Source: JBDUCV01 sp040003255
Lineage (GTDB): Bacteria; Actinomycetota; Actinomycetes; Mycobacteriales; Jatrophihabitantaceae
DNA length: 12,448 bases
Direction of reading: 5' to 3'
NCBI GenBank assembly: GCA_040003255.1
Contig: JBDUCV010000058.1
Coordinates: 1 to 12,448, forward strand
Part shown: piece after piece, positions 6,234-11,578 of the stretch
Layout: each line of letters starts with the position of its first letter
Position numbering within the stretch: position 1 is the first letter of the stretch
The notes under the pieces: generated by a model
The model's input: the letters and a program-made list of their open reading frames with translations, nothing else
What the model was told of the DNA's origin: nothing
Database searches by the model: none
Translations under genes and position numbers: made by a program

Positions 6234-6908
6234 GTGAGCACGTCGCACCCGGCACCGCGCCGACGTCTGCTCAAGCTGCCGGGTTCCGACCCGACCGCTC
6301 CCGACAACGGCCTCGAGCCTCCGTTCGACCCGACCAGCTGGACGGGCGCGCTGACCATCATGGCCGGGCTGGCAGGACTGCTCTACGTCGTCGAGGCGTT
6401 CGACGCGGCGGGCGGGCACCGGTTGGACCGCTTCGGTCTCAGACCCCGCATGGTGGACGGACTCGAAGGCATCGTCACTGCGCCGTTCCTGCACGCAGGC
6501 TGGTGGCACTTAATCTCCAACACCGGTCCGTTCGTGCTTCTCGGCTGGGTGTTGCTGCTCTCCGGCCTGCGCACCTTCTTAACCGTCACGGCGTTGGTTG
6601 CGCTGATCGGCGGCGCGGCCACCTGGGCTCTCGCGCCGGCTGGCCTGATCGTCGGGGTCAGCGGGGTGATCTTCGGCTGGCTCGGCTACTTGATCGCGCG
6701 GGCGTTCTTCGCCCGCAGGGTGCTCTGGATCGTGGCGGCGGTGCTCGTCGCGTTCTTTTTCAGTGGACTGTTCGCCGGGCTGTTGCCAACGCTGAACTCG
6801 AACGTCTCTTGGCAGGGGCACGTGTTCGGGTTCGCGGCGGGGGTATTCGCCGGGTGGCTGCTGCATCCGCGCGCGCCACGGCGAGTCCGCCCGGCCTCCG
6901 TATCCTAA
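6234..6908 (+). CDS. Rhomboid family intramembrane serine protease
   Basis: 224-residue polytopic membrane protease of the Rv1337 type, which cleaves transmembrane substrates within the bilayer. The catalytic Ser is S143 in GVSGVIFGWLGYL, and the His is H196 in WQGHVFGFAAGVFAGW. HLISNTGPFVLLG carries the conserved H-x-x-x-N of the rhomboid core. About six hydrophobic helices are visible, with a basic N-terminal tail (APRRRLLKLPG). The start is GTG 6234, chosen because a TANNNT element sits 7 nt upstream and because the longer reading frame overlaps the upstream gene with arginine-rich, non-family sequence. Its stop codon lies within the -10 element of murI. Physiological substrates are unknown. 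Confidence 0.9.
   Translation: MSTSHPAPRRRLLKLPGSDPTAPDNGLEPPFDPTSWTGALTIMAGLAGLLYVVEAFDAAGGHRLDRFGLRPRMVDGLEGIVTAPFLHAGWWHLISNTGPFVLLGWVLLLSGLRTFLTVTALVALIGGAATWALAPAGLIVGVSGVIFGWLGYLIARAFFARRVLWIVAAVLVAFFFSGLFAGLLPTLNSNVSWQGHVFGFAAGVFAGWLLHPRAPRRVRPASVS
6901..6906 (+). promoter_or_regulatory. -10 element TATCCT for leaderless murI
   Basis: TATCCT fits TANNNT, overlaps the rhomboid stop codon (6906-6908) and ends 6 nt before the GTG at 6913. No Shine-Dalgarno sequence follows. It suggests murI has its own promoter in addition to any read-through. Confidence 0.5.
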
Positions 6909-6912
6909 GGCC

Positions 6913-7743
6913 GTGATGCAAAGAGCGGCCGCCGATCGGCTCGCCCCGATCGGCATGGTCGATTCCGGGGTGGGCGGTTTCACCGTCGCCCGCGCCGTCC
7001 TTGACCAGCTGCCGCACGAGTCGCTGCACTTCGTCGGCGATACCGCGCACAGCCCGTACGGCCCACGTCCGATCGCCGAGGTGCGTCGCTATGCGCTGGA
7101 ACTCATGGACGAGCTGGTGGCATCCGGGGTCAAGGCGCTGGTCCTCGCCTGTAACAGTGCGAGCGCGGCCTGCCTGCGCGACGCCCGGGAGCGTTACGAC
7201 GTACCAGTGATCGAAGTGATCTTGCCGGCGGTGCGTCGCGCGGTGGCAGCCACCCGCAACGGCCGGATCGGGGTGATCGGCACCGTCGCGACCGTCACCA
7301 GCGGCGCGTATGAGGACGCGTTTGCCGCCGCGGCAGGCATCGAGGTGTACAGCGCGGCCTGCCCGCGCTTCGTCGAGTTCGTCGAGCGCGGTGCCACGAG
7401 CGGTCGCCAGTTGCTGGGACTCGCCGAGTCCTACCTCGCGCCGCTCAACGCCGCAGGCGTCGACACGCTGATCCTCGGCTGCACGCACTACCCGATGCTC
7501 ACCGGTCTGCTCTCGGTGGTGATGGGGGACGGCGTCACGCTCGTGTCGAGTGCCGAGGAGACGGCCAAGGACGTCTACCGGGTACTTACGGCTGCCGACC
7601 TGCTCCGGCCGGACGATGCTGGCCCACCGCGCCACGTCTTTCGCGCCACTGGCCCCGAGCAGCCGTTCACCAGGCTCATCCATCGTTTCCTGGGCCCGGA
7701 CGTGGCCGAGCTCGTCGGCGCGTCCGTCGGGGGCGTTGCATGA
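6913..7743 (+). CDS. murI: Glutamate racemase
   Basis: Cofactor-independent racemase that supplies D-glutamate for peptidoglycan, cytosolic, 276 residues. The two catalytic cysteines are present: C80 in VLACNSASAACL and C190 in LILGCTHYPML. The N-terminal MVDSGVGGFTVAR supplies the conserved Asp and Ser, and VGDTAHSPYGPRP is the usual substrate-loop region. The start is GTG 6913, positioned by the -10 element; ATG 6916 would shorten the product by one residue. The stop overlaps the next start (ATGA at 7740-7743), so the metallo-hydrolase is translationally coupled. Gene order rhomboid-murI-metallohydrolase is conserved in mycobacteria (Rv1337-Rv1339). Confidence 0.95.
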   Translation: MMQRAAADRLAPIGMVDSGVGGFTVARAVLDQLPHESLHFVGDTAHSPYGPRPIAEVRRYALELMDELVASGVKALVLACNSASAACLRDARERYDVPVIEVILPAVRRAVAATRNGRIGVIGTVATVTSGAYEDAFAAAAGIEVYSAACPRFVEFVERGATSGRQLLGLAESYLAPLNAAGVDTLILGCTHYPMLTGLLSVVMGDGVTLVSSAEETAKDVYRVLTAADLLRPDDAGPPRHVFRATGPEQPFTRLIHRFLGPDVAELVGASVGGVA

Positions 7744-8483
7744 AACTCACCGTGCTGGGTTGCTCCGGCAGCCTGCCTGGCCCAGACTCCGCGGCGTCGG
7801 GCTATCTCGTCGAGTCCGATGGCTACCGGGTGGTGCTCGATCTGGGCAGTGGCGCACTCGGGCCGCTGCAGACCCTCGTCGCGCTGCACGAGGTCGACGC
7901 GATCGTGCTGTCGCATCTGCATCCCGACCATTGCCTCGACCTGACCGGCTACCACGTGGCGCTCCGGTATGGGCCGGTGCGACGGTCGACGAAGATCCCG
8001 GTCATCGGCCCCTCGGGCACCCGGGGCCGGATCGAGGCAGCGATCGACCCGCTCGCCCGCAAGACGGGGCTGCATGAGGTGTTCGACTTCAGCACGCCGG
8101 CGAATGGTGAGCTCGGCCCGTTCGCGGTGTCGTTCGTCGCCGTGAATCATCCGGTGCCCGCCTATGCCATCCGGCTGGCCACGGACGATCGGACGCTGGT
8201 CTATTCCGGCGACACCGGTGAGAGCGACGCGCTCGTCTCGCTCGCCCACCACGCAGATGTGCTGCTCTGCGAGGCGACGTTCGGCCCCAACGACCCATAC
8301 GTCCCGAACCTGCACCTGACCGGCCGGCAGGCGGGGGAGCATGCTGCCCGCGCCGGGGTGGACCGGCTCTTGGTCACCCACGTTCCGCCGTGGGGATCGC
8401 GCGAGGTCGCCGTCGCAGAAGCGTCGGCCGTTTTTTCCGGTGCGGTCAGTGCGGCCCAGCCCGCCGCGGTGATCAAGATTTGA
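7740..8483 (+). CDS. Metallo-beta-lactamase-fold phosphodiesterase (Rv1339-like)
   Basis: 247-residue cytosolic di-metal hydrolase. SHLHPDHCLDL (residues 58-68) is the H-x-H-x-D-H metal motif. Further likely ligands are H137 (VAVNHPVPAYAI), D158 (YSGDTGESD) and H214 (LLVTHVPPWGS). The overall layout is that of the RNase Z/ElaC and class II cyclic-nucleotide phosphodiesterase superfamily, without the exosite arm of true RNase Z. The M. tuberculosis orthologue in the same position, Rv1339, has been reported as a cAMP phosphodiesterase. That function is therefore plausible here, but it rests on synteny and motifs. It starts at the ATG overlapping the murI stop and is followed by a minus-strand gene, so it ends the plus-strand run. 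Confidence 0.88.
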   Translation: MKLTVLGCSGSLPGPDSAASGYLVESDGYRVVLDLGSGALGPLQTLVALHEVDAIVLSHLHPDHCLDLTGYHVALRYGPVRRSTKIPVIGPSGTRGRIEAAIDPLARKTGLHEVFDFSTPANGELGPFAVSFVAVNHPVPAYAIRLATDDRTLVYSGDTGESDALVSLAHHADVLLCEATFGPNDPYVPNLHLTGRQAGEHAARAGVDRLLVTHVPPWGSREVAVAEASAVFSGAVSAAQPAAVIKI

Positions 8484-8528
8484 GCGGCGCCCCGGCGTGC
8501 CGGACCCGGGAAGATCGCCCAGTGGACG

Positions 8529-8541
8529 AGCCCCAAGGGCT
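8529..8541. terminator. Short GC hairpin between convergent genes
   Basis: AGCCC (8529-8533) and GGGCT (8537-8541) form a five-pair stem with a three-base loop, in the 73-bp gap between the metallo-hydrolase stop and the end of the yjbQ-like gene. There is no T-tract on either side. It is a weak candidate for a bidirectional terminator. Confidence 0.3.
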
Positions 8542-8556
8542 GGGCACCGGCCAGAC

Positions 8557-8961
8557 CTAACCGGCCACGAAGCTCAGCCGGACCGTCCGCTGCGGATTGT
8601 CGAGGTTCGTGTCGACCAGGCAGATCGACTGCCAGGTACCCAGTTGCAGTTCGCCGGCGAGGACGGGAACAGTGACGGCCGGGCTGATCAACGCCGGTAG
8701 CACGTGATCACGACCGTGGCCCGATGATCCGTGCCGATGCTGCCAGCGGCCGTCACGGGGCAGCAGGTCGTCGAGCAGCGTGAGCAAGTCGCCGTCGCTA
8801 CCGGCACCAGTCTCGAGGATCGCGATGCCCACGGTGGCGTGCGGGGCAAACACGTTGAGCAAGCCGTCACCGCTGTCGGTGACGAAGCGCTCGCAGGCGC
8901 CGGTTAGGTCGTGCACCCGCGGCTGGTCGCCGGTCCGGACGGTGATCGTCTCACTGCGCAT
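8557..8961 (-). CDS. YjbQ/UPF0047 family protein
   Basis: 134-residue single-domain protein of the secondary thiamine-phosphate synthase/UPF0047 family. It shows GLLNVFAPHATVGIAILETG, then a DLLTLLDDLLP helix, HGRDHVLPALISPAVTVPV and GELQLGTWQSICLVDTN, which is the conserved order including the histidines of the shared trimer site. E. coli YjbQ has weak thiamine-phosphate synthase activity, but the physiological role of the family is unsettled. The start is ATG 8961; no ribosome site is evident. It is encoded against its neighbours, so it interrupts the otherwise conserved run from murI and the metallo-hydrolase to rph. It is probably a later insertion or inversion. Confidence 0.9.
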   Translation of the reverse strand: MRSETITVRTGDQPRVHDLTGACERFVTDSGDGLLNVFAPHATVGIAILETGAGSDGDLLTLLDDLLPRDGRWQHRHGSSGHGRDHVLPALISPAVTVPVLAGELQLGTWQSICLVDTNLDNPQRTVRLSFVAG

Positions 8962-9014
8962 GCCAGGGATGGTTTCAGATCATCGCCCCCGCCCGGGCAC
9001 GTCCAGGGCCGTGC

Positions 9015-9071
9015 CTTTGCCCCGCCACGACACGCTGTTGGGGGTCCGTAGCATGTCACGGCGGGGCAAAG
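9015..9071. repeat. Perfect 12-bp inverted repeat forming a long hairpin
   Basis: CTTTGCCCCGCC (9015-9026) is exactly complementary to GGCGGGGCAAAG (9060-9071). After a 2x2 internal loop, GACA (9029-9032) pairs with TGTC (9054-9057). A further GCT/AGC pairing lies inside, leaving a loop of about 13 bases. It stands alone in the 185-bp gap between yjbQ (minus) and rph (plus) and does not fit a terminator for either, because both genes start here. It could be a palindromic intergenic repeat, a miniature mobile element, or a cis-regulatory structure. Confidence 0.75.
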
Positions 9072-9125
9072 CGGTGGCTCCGAGCACCAGCCACTGCAAG
9101 GCGGTGGCTCCGAGCGCCAGCCAGC
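9066..9125. repeat. 30-bp tandem repeat, two copies, upstream of rph
   Basis: The copies are 9066-9095 and 9096-9125 with four mismatches. Both contain GCGGTGGCTCCGAGC followed by a CCAGCCA-type tail. The first copy begins inside the right arm of the adjacent inverted repeat. The array ends 8 bp before the rph -10 element. Confidence 0.75.
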
Positions 9126-9133
9126 TGAACGGA

Positions 9134-9139
9134 TACGCT
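9134..9139 (+). promoter_or_regulatory. -10 element TACGCT for leaderless rph
   Basis: TACGCT fits TANNNT and ends 7 nt before the rph ATG (9147), with no Shine-Dalgarno sequence. The tandem repeat reaches to within a few bases of it, so the -35 region would lie inside the second repeat copy. Confidence 0.5.
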
Positions 9140-9146
9140 GCCCGGT

Positions 9147-9869
9147 ATGTCCCGACCCGACGGCCGCGCACCCGACGAGCTGCGCGCGATCACGATTACC
9201 CGCAACTGGCAGGCCTACGCCGAGGGTTCGGCGCTGATCGAGTTCGGCGAGACGAAGGTGCTGTGCGCCGCGTCGGTGGTGCAGGGCGTGCCGCGTTGGC
9301 GCAAGGGCAGTGGACTGGGTTGGGTCACCGCGGAGTACGCGATGCTGCCGCGGGCGACGCTCACCCGCAACGACCGCGAGGCGGTGAAGGGCCGCATCGG
9401 AGGGCGCACCCACGAGATCAGCCGGCTGATCGGCCGTGCGCTGCGGGCGGCTATCGACCTATCGGCTCTGGGCGAGAATTCGGTCTCGATCGACTGCGAC
9501 GTGCTGCAGGCCGACGGCGGGACGCGTACCGCGGCGATCACCGGTGCCTACGTCGCGCTGGCCGATGCGGTGCGCTGGCTGGATGCCAAGAACGCCCTCG
9601 CCCGCCCCGATGCGCTGGTCAATTCACTCGCGGCCGTATCGGTAGGCGTGGTCGACGGCGAGCCTCGACTCGACCTGATGTATGAGGAGGACGTGCGGGC
9701 CGAGACCGACATGAACGTCGTGGTCACCGGCGCGGGGGAGTTCGTCGAGGTGCAGGGAACCGCCGAGGGCGCTCCGTTCCGCCGCGACGAACTCGACGCA
9801 CTGCTCGATCTCGCGGTGGCCGGATGTACCCAGCTGACCACGCTGCAGAAGGCGGCGCTGGACGGGTGA
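9147..9869 (+). CDS. rph: Ribonuclease PH
   Basis: Phosphate-dependent 3'-to-5' exoribonuclease that trims tRNA 3' ends, a cytosolic hexamer of the trimer-of-dimers type. The 240-residue product has the full family pattern: RAITITRNWQAYAEGSALIEFGETKVLC, the arginine-rich GRIGGRTHEISRLIGRALR for RNA and phosphate, SIDCDVLQADGGTRTAAITG, and DLMYEEDVRAETDMNVV with the catalytic acidic cluster. It ends EVQGTAEGAPFRR and the C-terminal helix. The length is normal. It starts at ATG 9147 behind a TANNNT element. Its stop overlaps the GTG of rdgB (GTGA), which is the standard rph-rdgB pairing. Confidence 0.96.
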   Translation: MSRPDGRAPDELRAITITRNWQAYAEGSALIEFGETKVLCAASVVQGVPRWRKGSGLGWVTAEYAMLPRATLTRNDREAVKGRIGGRTHEISRLIGRALRAAIDLSALGENSVSIDCDVLQADGGTRTAAITGAYVALADAVRWLDAKNALARPDALVNSLAAVSVGVVDGEPRLDLMYEEDVRAETDMNVVVTGAGEFVEVQGTAEGAPFRRDELDALLDLAVAGCTQLTTLQKAALDG

Positions 9870-10468
9870 CGCGCATCCTGCTGGCCACTCGCAATGAGCA
9901 CAAGCTGGTCGAGCTGCGACGCATCCTCGCTCAACTGCTCGAGGTCGAGGTCATCGGCCTCGACGCGGTACCGCCGTTCGACGAGGTGCCCGAGAGTGGC
10001 GCGACGTTCGCCGATAACGCGCTGCTCAAGGCCCGAGAGGCAGTCGCCCGCACAGGTCTGATCACCGTCGCCGACGATTCGGGCCTCGCCGTTGATGCAC
10101 TCAACGGCATGCCGGGAGTGCTTTCGGCCCGGTGGTCCGGACGTGAGCGTGACGACGCGGCGAACCTGCGCCTGCTGCTCGATCAGCTCGCCGATACCCC
10201 CGACGACCGGCTGGGGGCGACGTTTGTCTGCGCGGCTGCGCTCGTCACGCCGGGCGGGCGAGAAGCGGTAGTCGAGGGACGGATGCCCGGACGGCTGGTG
10301 CGCGAGCCGCGCGGGCGCAACGGCTTTGGCTACGACCCGATCTTTGTTCCTGATGCGCTGCATCAGACGAGCGCCGAGCTCGAGTCGCACGTCAAGGACG
10401 CGATTAGCCATCGCGGTCGGGCGTTGCGGGCGCTGATCCCGCACCTGGTCGCAGCGGTGCGTGGCTGA
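9866..10468 (+). CDS. rdgB: Non-canonical purine NTP pyrophosphatase (dITP/XTP, RdgB/HAM1)
   Basis: House-cleaning enzyme that hydrolyses dITP, ITP and XTP to monophosphates, preventing their incorporation into nucleic acids. The start is GTG 9866, overlapping the rph stop by GTGA and giving VTRILLATRNEHKLVELRRIL with the T-x-N-x-x-K substrate motif. TFADNALLKAREA and TVADDSGLAVDALNGMPGVLSARWSG supply the acidic metal ligands. GRNGFGYDPIFVPD and SHRGRALRAL complete the purine-binding site. The length is 200 residues, typical for the family. The in-frame extension to 9824 lies within rph and is not credible. It is cytosolic and ends 43 bp from a convergent gene. Confidence 0.95.
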   Translation: MTRILLATRNEHKLVELRRILAQLLEVEVIGLDAVPPFDEVPESGATFADNALLKAREAVARTGLITVADDSGLAVDALNGMPGVLSARWSGRERDDAANLRLLLDQLADTPDDRLGATFVCAAALVTPGGREAVVEGRMPGRLVREPRGRNGFGYDPIFVPDALHQTSAELESHVKDAISHRGRALRALIPHLVAAVRG

Positions 10469-10474
10469 CCCTGG

Positions 10475-10508
10475 ACGCGAAGCGTGCTCGATCACGAATG
10501 GCGCGAGC
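10475..10508. terminator. Weak hairpins in the gap between convergent rdgB and the cassette
   Basis: ACGC-GAA-GCGT (10475-10485) is a four-pair stem. GCTCG (10486-10490) can pair with CGAGC (10504-10508). Both lie in the 43-bp gap. There is no T-tract. It could separate the housekeeping operon from the cassette, but the stems are short. Confidence 0.25.
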
Positions 10509-10511
10509 GAC

Positions 10512-10961
10512 TCACATCGTGATCCAGTCGGTGAGCACGCTGACGTCGTCCGTGCGGCAGTGGAGCCGGAACCTGCCGTCCGGCAGCGGGCCAAGGCTGA
10601 AGTAGCCCGCCTCGTCGATCTGCGCTGTCGTGACCTCGCCGCCGGAATGGCGCAGCTCCACCGTGCCGGTCTGCGCGGGGACGACCTGGCCGTGCAGTAC
10701 ACGATCGATGATCTCGAGCTCGATGGTGATCGAGCTGGTGTCGAAGGTCAGGCAGCGCAGTGCCGCGGGTTCGGCCCGAGTCCCAACGCCGGCGAGCGCA
10801 TCGGACGCGGAGTCGTAGGTGAGCGCGGCGAGTTCGGCGTCGATGTTGTGCCAGGCGAACGCCGCCTTGCCGGCCTGGACGAAGCTATCGGGGACCGGCG
10901 CCAGCGCGGCCTTGAGAGCGGCCACCAGCTCGAGGTCGTCGTCGATCCAGGGTCCGGTCAC
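10512..10961 (-). CDS. Hypothetical protein with carboxypeptidase-regulatory-like C-terminal domain
   Basis: 149 residues from a GTG at 10961 whose last two bases begin the sigma-gene stop (GTGA overlap). A longer frame reaches 11147 but would lie entirely within the sigma gene. The N-terminal half (VTGPWIDDDLELVAALKAAL ... FAWHNIDAELAALTYDS) is helical and acidic. The C-terminal ~70 residues (LHGQVVPAQTGTVELR ... IDEAGYFSLGPLPDGRFRLHCR ... VLTDWITM) have the alternating beta pattern and the G-Y-F-x-L-x-x-L-P-x-G-x-x-R motif of carboxypeptidase-regulatory-like/transthyretin-type sandwiches. There is no signal peptide or membrane segment. From memory, similar small proteins sit next to sigma factors in other actinobacteria, often near CHAT-domain genes. 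Function is unknown. A partner or regulator of the sigma factor is inference. Confidence 0.8.
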   Translation of the reverse strand: MTGPWIDDDLELVAALKAALAPVPDSFVQAGKAAFAWHNIDAELAALTYDSASDALAGVGTRAEPAALRCLTFDTSSITIELEIIDRVLHGQVVPAQTGTVELRHSGGEVTTAQIDEAGYFSLGPLPDGRFRLHCRTDDVSVLTDWITM

Positions 10962-11554
10962 GTCCCTAACCTCCCCGCGCCCACACGGCTCCCGACGAAG
11001 GCGGTAAGCGACGGACTTCGGCGCAGCTTTTCGAGGCATCGGGAGCGGTTCGGACCTATCGCGCCGATCGGCATCTGCAGGGACGAGCTGATGGCGGCAT
11101 AGGGCGGTGGCGGATCCCTTATGAGCAGGCCGAGTAGATGCTGGCACCGGGCCGAAAGTTCGGCAAAGGCGGCGCGCAGAGCCATGTCGCGTTCAGCGGC
11201 GAGCAAGTGCTGATCCAGCTGGGTGGTCTCCTCGTCGGCGGTGAAGTCGGTGTCGGGCTCGAGCTGTTCGCGCTCGTGATCCCATGCTGTGCGCTGGGCG
11301 CGAATGCACTCCCGCCGGGTGGTCGTGGCGATCCAGCCCGGCAGCGCGGCGGGCTCGCGAAGGGTCGCGAGGTGTTCGACCAGTCGCAGCCAGACGTTCT
11401 GGCCCACGTCGTGGGCGTCGACGTCGGAGAGCCGGAACCGCCGGCAGATTCCCCAGACAAGTGGCGCGAACCGCTCGACGATCTCGTCCCAAGCGCGTTG
11501 CTCGCCGTCCTTGGCGCGCAGCACCAGGGCCACGACGGTCGGATCGTCCCGCAT
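10958..11554 (-). CDS. ECF-like RNA polymerase sigma factor
   Basis: 198 residues. Region 2 spans about residues 18-60: DEIVERFAPLVWGICRRFRLSDVDAHDVGQNVWLRLVEHL, the core-binding and -10-recognition segment. A short linker then leads to region 4 at about 125-180 (AFAELSARCQHLLGLL ... YAAISSSLQMPIGAIGPNRSRCLEKLRR), a helix-turn-helix for the -35. The MPIGAIGPNRSRCLEKLRR helix is typical of a sigma subgroup with the motif G-S/A-I-G-P-x-R-x-R-C-L. A PPPP run sits just before the region 4 turn. The start is ATG 11554, with GGAAGTAGG about seven bases upstream. The gene lies 24 bp after the protease and overlaps the next gene by GTGA, so the three form an operon. No anti-sigma factor is visible in the window. 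Confidence 0.9.
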   Translation of the reverse strand: MRDDPTVVALVLRAKDGEQRAWDEIVERFAPLVWGICRRFRLSDVDAHDVGQNVWLRLVEHLATLREPAALPGWIATTTRRECIRAQRTAWDHEREQLEPDTDFTADEETTQLDQHLLAAERDMALRAAFAELSARCQHLLGLLIRDPPPPYAAISSSLQMPIGAIGPNRSRCLEKLRRSPSLTAFVGSRVGAGRLGT

Positions 11555-11578
11555 GCGATGACCTACTTCCCGGCAGAC

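Noticed and set aside
6760..7683. 307-codon minus-strand frame opposite murI
   Set aside because: It is antisense to a clear glutamate racemase, with no motif or plausible start context.
8484..8556. Possible RNA gene in the gap after the metallo-hydrolase
   Set aside because: Only a five-pair hairpin and scattered GGCC palindromes are present, with no tRNA or known RNA shape.
9066..9125. CRISPR-like array
   Set aside because: There are only two adjacent 30-bp units with no spacers between them and no cas genes, so it is a simple tandem repeat.
9548..10702. 384-codon minus-strand frame across rph, rdgB and the end of the cassette
   Set aside because: It runs against two recognised genes, and its composition is typical of a shadow frame.
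10461..11102. 213-codon plus-strand frame opposite the regulatory-like gene
   Set aside because: The minus-strand frame has coherent sigma and beta-sandwich motifs and an overlap-coupled start. The plus frame has none.
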